This document shows, in pieces, positions 38,887-48,844 of a DNA stretch of 55,134 nucleotides. Both the position numbers and the translations under genes were made by a program. Within the stretch, counting starts at the first letter, position 1. Each line of letters opens with the position of its first letter. This DNA comes from an uncultured Chryseobacterium sp. (lineage in GTDB: Bacteria > Bacteroidota > Bacteroidia > Flavobacteriales > Weeksellaceae), in NCBI GenBank assembly GCA_913777465.1, contig CAJYRQ010000002.1:1-55134 (forward strand), written 5' to 3'. The notes beneath the pieces are model-generated. The model ran no database searches. It was not told where the DNA came from and saw only the letters and a list, made by a program, of their open reading frames with translations.

Positions 38887-41724
38887 CTATTTTACCATCA
38901 TTTTCTGGATCGCAACTCCTGTATCTGATTTTAAATGAACAAGATAGGCTCCTGTCGCATAATTTGTTTTCAATTCGTAGGTTCCGTTTTCACCGGTGAG
39001 TTTAAAGGAATCCATTCTTCTGCCGCTTAAATCATAGATCAATATTTCCCCATTCTTCACTTTGTGGTAAATTAATTTTGCCACACCGTTTTTCACCGGG
39101 TTATCCGCAATTTGAAGAGAAAGCTTATTTTCCGCATTTACGTCGGATGTGGACAAGCTTCCGGTATAATTCCCGAAAATCCTGAACTCACCCGGCTGAA
39201 GACTAATCGGAGCTGTTATAGACGTTACGTTTACCACAGAATTATCCATCAGGTTCTGCCACTGCCCGGCATAAGGGAAATACGGTACGACACTCTGAAC
39301 CGCTGTGGAATAATTTGCCAGCACGACTACGTTTTTCATTCCCGACGTTAAAAGATTATCGTAAACGTAAATCCGGGTAATCAGCCCATTCGGATCATTT
39401 GCCAGGTTGTTAGATTCTATGGAATAGGTTTTCGATCTGAAAACCGGATACAGATTCCTGAAATTGATAATTTTCGCCCAGGTATCATACACCGCCTTCC
39501 TGTTGGTATTAGTATCATAGTTCAGGGTAAATGCAATGGGCTTCTGATCGGTACGGCATCCGTTATTGATGGTTCCGTCCTGACATCTGTTGATGCTGAA
39601 TTCATAACCCAGCTCCCCGAACTGCCAGATCATTTTCGGACCGGGAATGGTAAAGAACGTCGCACCGAAAGTTTTCATCCTGTCCAGCGCGGTATTTAAG
39701 TTTTTCACATCATAGCTTCCGTTTACCGCACCATAAGCAAGATTTTTAAACATCAGCCTTTCCTCGTCATGGCTTTCCCCATATCCCACGGCAGACATAT
39801 TGGTGAATCCGTGAAGGGTATGGTTCATCCTGTCATAATTGCTGTTCTCCTTATAGCCCATAGTATTCTGGTTATAAGAGCCGTTCTGGTTATTCCAGAG
39901 CATAACGCCTTTTCCTTCAGCAATCCTGTAATTGGCCCACTGCTGCTCTTCGGCATCGGTTCCCAGGTGTTCAAAAATCATATAAGAATTCGGATCAAGC
40001 GCCCACTGCCTGTCTGCATAATATTTTAGGATATCCACACGGTCCTGTTGATAAGCATTGGTGCAGGTTTCATCATTTTCAGAACAGTTCTGGGTAAATC
40101 CTTTCGTTAAATCCCAACGGAAACCGTCTATGCGGTACTCTGTCAGCCATTGCTGGAGGCATCTTTCAACGTAATATTTCGTTGAAGCACTGGTGTGGTT
40201 GAAATCATTAAAGACATTATAAGAATGCTTAGGCACCTGGTTGAAGTAAGGGTTATTGACTGCAATATCCCCATAGCCGTCTCCATCCGGATCGATATTC
40301 CACAATCTTGCCAGTGGAGAACGTCCGGTAGCATGGTTGAAAGCAACATCAAGAATCACAGCGATTCCGTTCTGGTGGCACAAATCCACAAATTCCTTGA
40401 ATTTTTCAGGGGTTCCGTAGGCTTTGTCCAGGGCATAATGGAAAGAAGTATTGTATCCCCAGGACAGGTTCCCCTCAAACTCCATGATCGGCATCAGCTC
40501 AATGGCATTGATGTTCAGTCCTTTTAAATAAGTGATTTTATTGATCAGCGACTGCCAGTTCTTTTCCTGCGTAAAATCTCTTAACAACAATTCATAAACC
40601 ACCAGGTTATCTTTGGAAGGACGCTGAAAATTAGTCACCTGCCAGTTGTAGGGCGTCTGTCCGGTTTTAAACATCGAAACCTCAAAGCCCTGTCCCGCCG
40701 GAAACGCCGGCAGGTTCGGATAGGTAGAGGCGGCAATATACTGGTCGTCATAAGAAGATAAAATCTGCGGGGAATAAGGATCCGCCACTTTTCTCAGATC
40801 ATTGGTCCTGTACTGGAAAGTATACAGCTGCTGTGGCGTAAGCCCGCTCAGCTCAATCCAGTACAAGTCCGGATTGGTTGTGTCTCGCTTCATCAGATAC
40901 GCATCGTTTACCGTCCAGTTGTTAAAGCTTCCGATTACATGGACGAAATTTTTAAACGGAGCATATAAAGCGAGCCCGACTTTTGTGTTGTCGGTCGGAT
41001 TATAGTTAATCCCTTGTCTGATCCAACTCGGGATCGCCTGCGAAACCACATTTCTCGGAACCTGCAACGTGAATGCTGCATTTTTAACCGTTGAATTGGC
41101 GTCCGTTGCAATCAGTTCCATATTCGCATCCTGGGTTACGGTGTAGCTGTAGGAATAAGAAGTGGAAGGTGTTGATGTGGAATTCACAACCGCTCCGTTG
41201 GCTTTCAGCTGGAAGGTGGCGCTTACATTGGTTGTTGCCGTAATGTTGATTGAATTTCCTGCAGGAATCGATGTCAGGCTGTTTGCCACTGGATTGGTCA
41301 GCGTCAGGTTTAAAATCCCAACATTGACGAAATTGTCGGAGGTCTGGTGGGTTCCCGTTTTATCTTTTAATAAAAACCCGAACCTGCCGATTCCCGTTCT
41401 CCCGTAAAAGGCAGTCGGGGTGAAAGACAGGGAATAGGTATCGGTAGCCGCATTGTAACTAAGCCGGTTCAGCTCGTTGGAATTGTTCCAGCTTCCGTTG
41501 GTAGGGCAATCCTGGCTGTTCTGGTAATTGGTATCCAGCGACCACGACCAGATGTAGATGGCATTGTTCGACACGCCCCAGGCCGCTTCATCAATCTGGG
41601 TTCCCGGAACGGTTAAAGTAATAGCACTCGTTTCATTGAACGGGTTTGGTGCAATGGTATAGCTGATCTGGCCGAACGCAAAGGCCACCATCAGCAATAA
41701 AAGACCTGAATAAAACTTTTTCAT
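38887..41724 (-). CDS. Secreted GH13 alpha-amylase-family protein with T9SS sorting domain
   Basis: The 945-residue secreted glycosidase starts MKKFYSGLLLLMVAFAFGQ (signal peptide). N-terminal beta domains include a CBM48-like module (VHVIGSFNNWTVNDAYLMKR). The GH13 barrel has ELMPIMEFEGNLSWGYNTS, GIAVILDVAFNHATG, nucleophile Asp in YRIDGFRWDLTKGF, acid Glu in MIFEHLG and Asp in GYGESHDEERL. The C-terminal about 80 residues (LIYDLSGRRMDSFKLTG... AIQKMMVK) are a type A T9SS signal. Starch or glycogen breakdown at the surface or outside the cell is inferred. A longer reading to 41775 is not supported. Confidence 0.93.
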   Translation of the reverse strand: MKKFYSGLLLLMVAFAFGQISYTIAPNPFNETSAITLTVPGTQIDEAAWGVSNNAIYIWSWSLDTNYQNSQDCPTNGSWNNSNELNRLSYNAATDTYSLSFTPTAFYGRTGIGRFGFLLKDKTGTHQTSDNFVNVGILNLTLTNPVANSLTSIPAGNSINITATTNVSATFQLKANGAVVNSTSTPSTSYSYSYTVTQDANMELIATDANSTVKNAAFTLQVPRNVVSQAIPSWIRQGINYNPTDNTKVGLALYAPFKNFVHVIGSFNNWTVNDAYLMKRDTTNPDLYWIELSGLTPQQLYTFQYRTNDLRKVADPYSPQILSSYDDQYIAASTYPNLPAFPAGQGFEVSMFKTGQTPYNWQVTNFQRPSKDNLVVYELLLRDFTQEKNWQSLINKITYLKGLNINAIELMPIMEFEGNLSWGYNTSFHYALDKAYGTPEKFKEFVDLCHQNGIAVILDVAFNHATGRSPLARLWNIDPDGDGYGDIAVNNPYFNQVPKHSYNVFNDFNHTSASTKYYVERCLQQWLTEYRIDGFRWDLTKGFTQNCSENDETCTNAYQQDRVDILKYYADRQWALDPNSYMIFEHLGTDAEEQQWANYRIAEGKGVMLWNNQNGSYNQNTMGYKENSNYDRMNHTLHGFTNMSAVGYGESHDEERLMFKNLAYGAVNGSYDVKNLNTALDRMKTFGATFFTIPGPKMIWQFGELGYEFSINRCQDGTINNGCRTDQKPIAFTLNYDTNTNRKAVYDTWAKIINFRNLYPVFRSKTYSIESNNLANDPNGLITRIYVYDNLLTSGMKNVVVLANYSTAVQSVVPYFPYAGQWQNLMDNSVVNVTSITAPISLQPGEFRIFGNYTGSLSTSDVNAENKLSLQIADNPVKNGVAKLIYHKVKNGEILIYDLSGRRMDSFKLTGENGTYELKTNYATGAYLVHLKSDTGVAIQKMMVK

Positions 41725-41935
41725 ATAGTTTCTAATTTTTGTACAGTTTAATAAAGATAATTTATTTTTCATCACCTTTTCATTCTGTACTCAAAAAATG
41801 TTGTTTAAGCCATTGAAATAGTATGCATTGACCATCAATCTTATAGAAAAAACCGGATCAGTCGTTATCATTAAAAAGCAGTCAGACCCGGAACCTTGCG
41901 CCATGCCTTGTTTAAAAATAATTTAACCTCGACTT

Positions 41936-41972
41936 AAACAAAAACAGAAGACTCCTTTACGAAGCCTTCTGT
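41936..41972 (-). terminator. Terminator of the larger FISUMP gene
   Basis: ACAGAAGACT / AGCCTTCTGT (9 of 10 pairs) with an A run on the plus strand. Confidence 0.75.
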
Positions 41973-41996
41973 CAATCAACTATTATGGACGAAAAT

Positions 41997-44060
41997 TTAA
42001 TTCTTAATCACTTTTTTGGAAATCACCTGCTCCTGTCCCCTTAATTTGATTTCGACCATATATAGTCCTTTCGGGAGCCCCTCCAAGTTTAGCTGGTTGC
42101 CTGAAAGATTTGCCGGTATTTTCCGGCCTGCAACATTTGTGATATTTACAGCCTCAACGGATGAATCGGTTTTGATGTATAATGCACCGGTGGTCGGGTT
42201 TGGATATACCTGGATAGATTTTATAGCAAGCCCGATGTCGGAAGTCGCCAATGCTGAAAAATCTTTTATGCATCTTACCGATTCTCCCTGACCTCTCGGG
42301 CCTCCGGAAGTCGGCGTTACGATTGCTGAACCGACATATAAAAATTTACCTCCGGAATTTGCGGTGTCGGAACTCCAAAAATATCCGCGCTGCCCGACGA
42401 ATGTAAAGGCTCCGGTGGTATTGCTCCGGTACCCTCCTGCCGGCAGCTTCAGATAACTTGCATAAGCTGTTGCCGGATTACTGATTCCTTCCGCACCAAC
42501 CAGGGTGACCCATTCTGCTGAGGTAGGAAGCCTCCACCCTGCACCTACCGCCTTACAGGGATCTGCTCCGTTTGTAGGTGTTACTGTAGAGGAAGACTCC
42601 TCATTCCATCGGTCGCTGGTTGCATTGGTAGCCCACCACGAGCCTGAGCCTGATCCGGCAATGAAAGCGTTTGCCCCGGCTAATCCGTCCGGTGAGTTTA
42701 CAGAAGGCGCCGCGGCTGTTGTAGAGCTTCTCAGCTGATGACCGTCGTCCCATCTTCCCCATTGAAACAGGTCTCCGTAAGAATTGGCATCGTCGGGAGA
42801 GGCTGCCACCTGGCGGCTCCCCAGGTTCTGCTGAAGCCAGATTTTTCCATCCGCAGCCCTTACCGTAGTATAGCTTATCGTCTGTCCTCTGTAGTTGAAT
42901 TTCACACAGCCCAAATCTCCAGGACTATTTCCCGGATCGGTATTATTACAAGCCGGAGTAAGCGAAATCCTTTTTACTTTTGTTCCGTTTTGTGAATATG
43001 CCAAAACAAGATAATTATTCGCGTTATCATAGGCGAGATCATTGTAAACCGCCTGTCCATCGGAAATGAAGCTTCCTCCCAATGCGCCCCAGGTCTGGGT
43101 AGCCACATCAAGTTTATAGACCGTATTCCTCGAAAAGTCGTCGTTTTCCCAACGGCTGGCTACAACATAAGGCTTTCCTGAAGGGGTAACGGCAATAGCC
43201 ACATGCTGTGCCCTGCCACTGGAAAAGTTGGCATTACCTACCTGCACCCAGGATGTTCCGTTGAACTTTTTAACATTCAGCTTTCTCCCGTTGGTTGAAT
43301 TTGAGATGTAAGCCACATAGAGATTATTATCGGCATCGATCGCCATATCCGAATTGTATTGTTCGCTGGAAGATGCAGCATCCACAATACTCCCGCCTAC
43401 CAAAGTCCAGTTATCCGAAGCCGTGGCCGTCGTTGAATTTTTATATACCTGTACGCCACCGGATACATTGCAGGTGTAGACTTTATTGTTGCTGCCAATC
43501 GCCATTTCCGCAAAAGATGCTCCGCTGGAAAACCCGGTGTTTCCAACCTTTTCCCAGGCTCCGTTTAAATAACGCTGCACCGTTCCCGAATTGTGGGTGG
43601 AATAGGTAAAAAGAATATTGGAAGGTGAAACGGCAGAAGCCTGATAATTTACCATAGAGGCAGTGGGACCTGGAAGCTGTGACCAAGCCGTTCCATTAAA
43701 CTCCCGGACTTCCAGACCGGTTCCCTGATTGGTATAATAAATATTTCCATTCGGAGCCAGTGACAGGGAATTGTATGTCGCATAGCTATTGGTAATCCCG
43801 GGACTTCCGCCGACGTACGACCATGAGTTTCCGTCGAACATCTGTACCGAACCTTTGGCTGCTGCCACATCATAATAAGAAAGGAAATATTTCCCTGACG
43901 GGCTTATGGCCAGATTATTAAAGCTTGTTCCACCGGCAGAAACCGTTGATATTACTCCGACATTTTCCCATTGCTGGGCATAAGAATAATTTACTGACAT
44001 CATGAGTAAACTTAAACTTATCCCGATTTTTTGTACTGCGTAATATAAATTTTTAAACAT
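41997..44060 (-). CDS. Secreted FISUMP-domain protein with T9SS sorting domain (large)
   Basis: The 687-residue protein has an N-terminal signal (ending YSYAQ). A beta-propeller-like half has repeating LAISPSGKYFLSYYD-type units (about 30-370). A FISUMP (Fibrobacter succinogenes major paralogous) domain follows, with FNYRGQTISYTTVRAADGK, WLQQNLGSRQVA, YGDLFQWGRWDDGHQLR and GAGWRLPTSAEW. The end, IQVYPNPTTGALYIKTD and so on, is a T9SS type A signal. A paralogue lies directly upstream. Function is unknown; secreted or surface-bound. Confidence 0.88.
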   Translation of the reverse strand: MFKNLYYAVQKIGISLSLLMMSVNYSYAQQWENVGVISTVSAGGTSFNNLAISPSGKYFLSYYDVAAAKGSVQMFDGNSWSYVGGSPGITNSYATYNSLSLAPNGNIYYTNQGTGLEVREFNGTAWSQLPGPTASMVNYQASAVSPSNILFTYSTHNSGTVQRYLNGAWEKVGNTGFSSGASFAEMAIGSNNKVYTCNVSGGVQVYKNSTTATASDNWTLVGGSIVDAASSSEQYNSDMAIDADNNLYVAYISNSTNGRKLNVKKFNGTSWVQVGNANFSSGRAQHVAIAVTPSGKPYVVASRWENDDFSRNTVYKLDVATQTWGALGGSFISDGQAVYNDLAYDNANNYLVLAYSQNGTKVKRISLTPACNNTDPGNSPGDLGCVKFNYRGQTISYTTVRAADGKIWLQQNLGSRQVAASPDDANSYGDLFQWGRWDDGHQLRSSTTAAAPSVNSPDGLAGANAFIAGSGSGSWWATNATSDRWNEESSSTVTPTNGADPCKAVGAGWRLPTSAEWVTLVGAEGISNPATAYASYLKLPAGGYRSNTTGAFTFVGQRGYFWSSDTANSGGKFLYVGSAIVTPTSGGPRGQGESVRCIKDFSALATSDIGLAIKSIQVYPNPTTGALYIKTDSSVEAVNITNVAGRKIPANLSGNQLNLEGLPKGLYMVEIKLRGQEQVISKKVIKN

Positions 44061-44166
44061 AACTAATCCTGCTTATTTCTAAATTGTATTTAATTTTCGT
44101 GAAATTACTTTTATCCAAAAGGAAGTCATCATTTCTGAACATTTCATGGTCATCAGCAATAGAGCA

Positions 44167-45207
44167 TTACTTTTTCAGAATTTTTTGGGAAAGTGTTTTC
44201 CCGTTTTTTAAATGGATTTCCAGGAAATAGAGTCCTTTCGGGAACTGCTGTAAATCAATTCTGTTTCCTGAGAAATCTGCCTTCAGTTTTTGCCCTGCTA
44301 CATTCAAGATCATCACGTGATCAACAGGAGCCTCTGCTTTAATATTTACAATGCCTTCGGTTGGATTAGGATAGACGCCTGCGTATGATTTTCCCAGGTC
44401 AGAAGTTCCCAGCATGGAGGAAGCATCTTTGATGCATCTTACGGACATCCCGCCATCTCTTCCGCCACTGTTGGTAAGCGCAGAATACTGGCTGATGTAA
44501 AGGTGCTGGCCGGAACCGGTATAAGGAGATGATGAGGAAGACCACAGATAAAGTCGGGTTCCCGGTGAAAAAATTCCGTTGTAGTCTTTCATACCTGCAG
44601 GGACCAGCTTGAGGTTGCTTGCAAGCGCCGAACTTGTGTCCGAAATATTTTCTGCGGTAAGAAGGGCTTCTATTTCATTTACCGTAGGAAGCTTCCACCC
44701 GGCCCCAATGGCTTTGCATGGATCAGCTCCGTTTACCGCAGTAATCGCAGAAGAGCTTGATGCTGTCCACTGATTATCCGGGGCACCTGCCGACCACCAG
44801 TTGGACGGTGAATTATAACCTGCCGAATAAAAACCTGTACTGTTTCCGCTCAGCCCGGAAGGGTTATTCGGTGTGGGAGCGTTCGCCTGCAGGGCGGAAT
44901 TTCTCAGCTGATGGCCATCATCCCATCTTCCCCACTGGAAGAGATCTCCGTAGGCTCCGGTATCGGTTAGTGATGAAGCCACCGTGCTGCTTCCCAGGTT
45001 TTGCTGAAGCCAGACCTTTCCGTCCGCGCTTCTTACCGTTGAGTAAGTCACACCCTGCCCCCGATAAACGAAAGATACACATCCTGTATTTCCCGGAGTG
45101 TTTCCCGGATCTGTATTGTTGCAGCCCTGTGCATCTGCATACCCTGATATCATTACAAGTAAAACCGCCAGTCCTGTTGTGCAAAAAGAAATAAATAACT
45201 TATTCAT
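44167..45207 (-). CDS. Secreted FISUMP-domain protein with T9SS sorting domain (small)
   Basis: The 346-residue protein has a signal peptide ending GYADAQG, then FVYRGQGVTYSTVRSADGKV, YGDLFQWGRWDDGHQLRNS and GAGWKLPTVNEIEALL (FISUMP domain). The C-terminal VYPNPTEGIVNIKAEAPVDH... KTLSQKILKK is the T9SS signal. It matches the FISUMP-sorting part of the next gene closely and lacks the propeller half, so the two arose by duplication plus domain gain or loss. Divergent from an AraC regulator. Confidence 0.88.
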   Translation of the reverse strand: MNKLFISFCTTGLAVLLVMISGYADAQGCNNTDPGNTPGNTGCVSFVYRGQGVTYSTVRSADGKVWLQQNLGSSTVASSLTDTGAYGDLFQWGRWDDGHQLRNSALQANAPTPNNPSGLSGNSTGFYSAGYNSPSNWWSAGAPDNQWTASSSSAITAVNGADPCKAIGAGWKLPTVNEIEALLTAENISDTSSALASNLKLVPAGMKDYNGIFSPGTRLYLWSSSSSPYTGSGQHLYISQYSALTNSGGRDGGMSVRCIKDASSMLGTSDLGKSYAGVYPNPTEGIVNIKAEAPVDHVMILNVAGQKLKADFSGNRIDLQQFPKGLYFLEIHLKNGKTLSQKILKK

Positions 45208-45252
45208 TGTAAATATTATTTTTATTTATTCTAAATTATAATTAATTTTGCG

Positions 45253-45260
45253 CAAAAGTA
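45253..45260 (-). promoter_or_regulatory. -7 promoter box TACTTTTG for the FISUMP genes
   Basis: CAAAAGTA on the plus strand, 45 bp upstream of the smaller FISUMP gene. Confidence 0.5.
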
Positions 45261-45337
45261 TTTGACTTATTTAAGATCAGGTTATCATTAACAAACTTTT
45301 TGTTATCGTATTTGTACCCATTTATAAAATCATCCAT

Positions 45338-46204
45338 ATGAAGAATCAGGGATTATTCAGTTCCGAAAACATTAAAATTTTTCTGAAGGAAGAGTTGTAT
45401 ACAGGTAGGTTTTCCAAATCTGATATAATAGAAGGCAGGACCAGCTTTAATCTCCTTTTTTTTCTAAGTGAAAATGTTCATCTTAATGCTGAAGACTGCG
45501 GAACGAAATTTTTATTTAAAAAAAACCAATACATCCTGCATTATTCCCGTGAAGAAAGCACAGCCGAATTATGGACGGAAAATGAAGAAATGCTCAAATA
45601 CTTACAGATCCGGATCAAGTACGATTATATCTCAGACCTCATCAATCCGGAATCCAATAAAGAAAATGCGGATATTCTGAAGAGCATGATCCGTAATCAT
45701 TATATTTTCCTGCACAAGCAGACGCCTCCTTCCATGACCGTGGAAATGCAAATTATTTTAAAGGAAATCATCAGCTGTTCCAAGAAAGGAATTCTTCAGA
45801 AATTATTTGTTGAAGCCAAAATTATCAAGCTGCTGCTGCTGATTTTCGAACAGTTCATTGAAAAAAATACGGTTGACGAAACGCCGGAAACCCCTTTAAT
45901 GATTAAAGAATTTATCGACGAGAATTACCACAGAAATATAAAAGCGGAAGATATCGGGAAACTGATCGGCATCAACCAGAATAAGATCCGGAAAGAATTT
46001 AAAGCACATTATCACCGGACGGTAAGCGATTATATGGCAGAACTGAGAATGCTGAAGGCCAAAAAGCTGATTACCAACCGGAAAATTATGATTAAAGAGA
46101 TCGCCATAGAATGCGGGTATGAATATGTACAGAATTTCACCCGGGCCTTCAAGAAAAAATTCGGGATTTCGCCGGAAAAGCTGAGAATGGAGTCGCTGAA
46201 CTAA
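45338..46204 (+). CDS. AraC family transcriptional regulator
   Basis: The 288-residue protein has a diverged N-terminal sensing domain (about 1-185) and a C-terminal AraC double helix-turn-helix: IKAEDIGKLIGINQNKIRKE and then IMIKEIAIECGYEYVQNFTR, ending AFKKKFGISPEKLRM. It is divergent from the FISUMP gene pair with 130 bp between starts, so control of those genes is plausible but unproven. Ligand unknown. Confidence 0.88.
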   Translation: MKNQGLFSSENIKIFLKEELYTGRFSKSDIIEGRTSFNLLFFLSENVHLNAEDCGTKFLFKKNQYILHYSREESTAELWTENEEMLKYLQIRIKYDYISDLINPESNKENADILKSMIRNHYIFLHKQTPPSMTVEMQIILKEIISCSKKGILQKLFVEAKIIKLLLLIFEQFIEKNTVDETPETPLMIKEFIDENYHRNIKAEDIGKLIGINQNKIRKEFKAHYHRTVSDYMAELRMLKAKKLITNRKIMIKEIAIECGYEYVQNFTRAFKKKFGISPEKLRMESLN

Positions 46205-46425
46205 CGTGAATTCGAGGTACAAACCTTAAATAAAGGCTAGAAGAGGGAAGCTGGATGCCGGAAGTTTCTCTTGTCAAAAAACAGGATCGAAGATCCTGAT
46301 GATCAATGTGCCTCGGAGGGCTGAATTCTGTTTAAAATCCTGGCTGAATCAGCTTTAATTTTATTTTTTCAATCAAACTACTGATTACAGGCTTAAATAT
46401 GATCGGATTTACATTAAACTAAAAA
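46205..46425. other. Intergenic stretch with degenerate GGAAG-type text
   Basis: AAGAGGGAAGCTGGATGCCGGAAG near 46240 resembles the ftsY leader repeat. Otherwise nothing recognisable. Confidence 0.3.
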
Positions 46426-46450
46426 AAACCACTTAAAAAATAAGTGGTTT
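46426..46450 (-). terminator. Terminator of the His-rich membrane protein gene
   Basis: AAACCACTTA / TAAGTGGTTT perfect stem; eight A on the plus strand give the T run on the minus strand. Confidence 0.75.
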
Positions 46451-46475
46451 CAATATATGTTGTTTTGCTTTGATA

Positions 46476-46506
46476 TTGCTTTTTCAGAATTCAGGTGAAA
46501 AAGCAA
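46476..46506. other. Hairpin just downstream of the His-rich gene
   Basis: TTGCTTTTTCA / TGAAAAAGCAA, 11-bp perfect stem, nine-base loop, 10 bp from the stop codon. May protect the mRNA 3' end or act with the next hairpin. Confidence 0.5.
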
Positions 46507-46516
46507 TGACAATCAA

Positions 46517-46825
46517 TTAATGATGTCCTTTTCCGTGGCTGTCGTGTCCATGACCGTGATCATGAATGAACGGACCGTGACCTTTAGGCTCATTGTAAAT
46601 AACTTCTACACCATCCTGCTCATACACCATTTTGCTTCTGATATCTTCAGGATTGAACGGCTTTATTTTTCCGAAGTATTCTTTCAAACCTTCCGTTAAC
46701 CATAACGGGATAACAAATCCGAAGAACATGAAAATACACCAGAACCCAACCAGGAACATAATAATGAAAAATACGGTCCAAAGGAACTGATAAAACGGCC
46801 AAAATGCTGATAAAATCGTTATCAT
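46517..46825 (-). CDS. Small membrane protein with histidine-rich tail
   Basis: The 102-residue protein has one long or two short hydrophobic segments (about 4-45, FLWTVFFIIMFLVGFWCIFM), a soluble loop, and a C-terminal tail of 20 residues with eight His (HGPFIHDHGHGHDSHGKGHH). The tail is a likely Zn, Ni or Cu binding patch. No family recognised. It follows the class I fumarase gene on the same strand (95 bp apart) but has its own -7 box. Confidence 0.75.
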   Translation of the reverse strand: MITILSAFWPFYQFLWTVFFIIMFLVGFWCIFMFFGFVIPLWLTEGLKEYFGKIKPFNPEDIRSKMVYEQDGVEVIYNEPKGHGPFIHDHGHGHDSHGKGHH

Positions 46826-46844
46826 TTTTCTTAAAGATTTTAGG

Positions 46845-46852
46845 CAAAAATA
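46845..46852 (-). promoter_or_regulatory. -7 promoter box TATTTTTG for the His-rich gene
   Basis: CAAAAATA on the plus strand, 19 bp upstream of the ATG at 46825. Confidence 0.6.
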
Positions 46853-46919
46853 GGACTTTTTATTTTTTTACACAAAATATCCACATCCTATTTTATTATT
46901 TATTTTGATTTTAAACTAA

Positions 46920-48527
46920 TTAATGCGCCAGATTTGCAAAGAAATCATTCCCTTTATCATCCGTAATAATGAATGCCGGGAAATCTTTCACCTCAATCTT
47001 CCGTACGGCTTCCATCCCCAGTTCAGGAAAATCCACCACCTCAACGGAAAGGATATTGTCTTTTGCCAAGATGGCAGCCGGACCCCCGATCGACCCTAAA
47101 TAGAACCCGCCGTATTTTCCGCAGGCGTTGGTAACATCCTTGCTTCTGTTTCCTTTCGCCAGCATGATCATGCTTCCGCCATGGCTCTGGAATTCGTCTA
47201 CATACACATCCATTCTCCCTGCAGTCGTAGGCCCGAAACTTCCCGAAGCCATTCCGTCCGGGGTTTTTGCCGGCCCCGCATAATAAATCGGGTGATTTTT
47301 GAAATATTCCGGCATCGGCTGGCCGCTGTCGATAATCTCTTTGATTTTCGCGTGGGCAATATCCCTTGCTACGATCAGCGTCCCTTTTAATTTTAATCTT
47401 GTTTTGATCGGGTATTTTGAAAGTTCGGCTAAAATTTCCGGCATCGGCTTGTTCAGATCAATTTCCACTGCTTCTTCCAGGTGCGGCGGTGTAGCCGGCA
47501 GGAATCTCTTAGGATTTTCTTCCAGCTGCTCCAGGAAAATTCCGTCTCTGGTAATTTTTCCTTTGATGTTCCGGTCTGCCGAACAGGAAACGCCCATTCC
47601 CACCGGACAGGATGCGGCGTGGCGCGGAAGCCTGATCACCCTCACGTCATGCGTCAGGTATTTTCCTCCGAACTGTGCTCCGATGGCACTTTCCTGGCAG
47701 ATCTTCTGTACTTTTGCCTCCCATTCGAGGTCCCTGAATGCCTGTCCTGCTTCGTTTCCTTCCGTCGGAAGGTTATCGTAATATTTGGCGGATGCTTTTT
47801 TCACGGCGGCCAGATTTGCTTCAGCAGAGGTTCCCCCGATTACCAAAGCCAGGTGATAAGGCGGGCAGGCTGCCGTTCCCAGGTCTGAAATCTTTTCTTT
47901 GATGAATTCTTCCAATGACTTTTCGTTCAGCAACGATTTAGTTTTCTGATACAGGAACGTCTTGTTGGCAGAACCTCCTCCTTTCGTCAGGAACAGGAAT
48001 TCGTAATAATTCCCTTTTTTCGCATAGATGTCGATCTGTGCCGGAAGATTGGACCCGGAGTTCTTTTCATCAAACATCGTTAAAGGCACCACCTGGGAAT
48101 ACCGTAAGTTTCTTTTCTGATAGGTATTGTAGATTCCTTTGCTCAGGTATTCTCCGTCATCCACGCCTGTATACACATTCTCCCCCTTTTTACCCATCAC
48201 GATCGCCGTCCCGGTATCCTGGCAGGAAGGTAAAGCGCCTTCAGCCGCCACCGCTGCGTTCTGTAGGAGATTATATGCCACAAACCGGTCGTTATCCGTT
48301 GCTTCAGGATCATCAATTATTCTTCTCAGGCTTTCCAGGTGGGAAGAACGGAGCATAAACGAAACATCTGCCATGGCCTCTTCCGCCAGTAATTCCAGCC
48401 CTTTCGGGTCGATGGTTAAAATTTCACGGTCTCCCAATTGTTCAACCTTTACATAGTCTGAAGTAAGCTTCTTGTACACCGTATCATCTTTCTGAATAGG
48501 GTACGGATCCTGATATCTGAATTCCAT
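46920..48527 (-). CDS. fumA: Fumarate hydratase, class I (Fe-S, single chain)
   Basis: Converts fumarate and malate in the TCA cycle using an oxygen-sensitive [4Fe-4S] cluster. The 535-residue single-chain form fuses alpha and beta parts. Alpha part: [19 protein letters not shown] (first cluster Cys), [15 protein letters not shown] and [14 protein letters not shown] (other two). Beta part: [48 protein letters not shown]. Divergent from the Fe-independent fumC at 48845, so the two isoenzymes sit side by side. Confidence 0.94.
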   Translation of the reverse strand: MEFRYQDPYPIQKDDTVYKKLTSDYVKVEQLGDREILTIDPKGLELLAEEAMADVSFMLRSSHLESLRRIIDDPEATDNDRFVAYNLLQNAAVAAEGALPSCQDTGTAIVMGKKGENVYTGVDDGEYLSKGIYNTYQKRNLRYSQVVPLTMFDEKNSGSNLPAQIDIYAKKGNYYEFLFLTKGGGSANKTFLYQKTKSLLNEKSLEEFIKEKISDLGTAACPPYHLALVIGGTSAEANLAAVKKASAKYYDNLPTEGNEAGQAFRDLEWEAKVQKICQESAIGAQFGGKYLTHDVRVIRLPRHAASCPVGMGVSCSADRNIKGKITRDGIFLEQLEENPKRFLPATPPHLEEAVEIDLNKPMPEILAELSKYPIKTRLKLKGTLIVARDIAHAKIKEIIDSGQPMPEYFKNHPIYYAGPAKTPDGMASGSFGPTTAGRMDVYVDEFQSHGGSMIMLAKGNRSKDVTNACGKYGGFYLGSIGGPAAILAKDNILSVEVVDFPELGMEAVRKIEVKDFPAFIITDDKGNDFFANLAH

Positions 48528-48544
48528 TCTCTTTTCTTTGGCTG

Positions 48545-48552
48545 CAAAAATA
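48545..48552 (-). promoter_or_regulatory. -7 promoter box TATTTTTG for the class I fumarase
   Basis: CAAAAATA on the plus strand, 17 bp upstream of the ATG. Confidence 0.6.
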
Positions 48553-48657
48553 AAACATCATGAAAAAAGCATGAGCAAAATCAGCGACTTAGAATGATAT
48601 TTATAATGATTATAAATTGCGAATGTTTCAGGCAATGATTAACTTTAGGAAAACTTT

Positions 48658-48827
48658 TTAAACCACAAAAGTCACAAAAGTCTTTTTCCTCATTTAAGTT
48701 TAATGATATCAGTATCCGGAAGGGCATATAAGTTTTAAAATCTCTGATTTTAATTTTTATGAATCTTACAGATTTTGTTATCGATCTTAAAATTCAAACT
48801 GAATCTTTTGTGCCTCTTGTGGTTAAA
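48658..48827. repeat. Terminal-inverted-repeat element, copy B
   Basis: About 170 bp. Left AAACCACAAAAGTCACAAAAG; right CTTTTGTGCCTCTTGTGG inverted (about 17 of 19 pairs). It has the same ends and nearly the same length as the element in the efflux operon, with an unrelated-looking middle. It ends 17 bp before fumC. Confidence 0.55.
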
Positions 48828-48844
48828 TTAAAAATTCCATCACA

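Noticed and set aside
38739-38999. Open frame of 86 codons across the DnaA array
   Set aside because: It reads through the degenerate repeats and a terminator into antisense of the amylase gene; no protein signal.
42738-42995. Frames opposite the FISUMP genes (also 42505, 43295)
   Set aside because: Antisense shadows of secreted-protein genes with clear domains.
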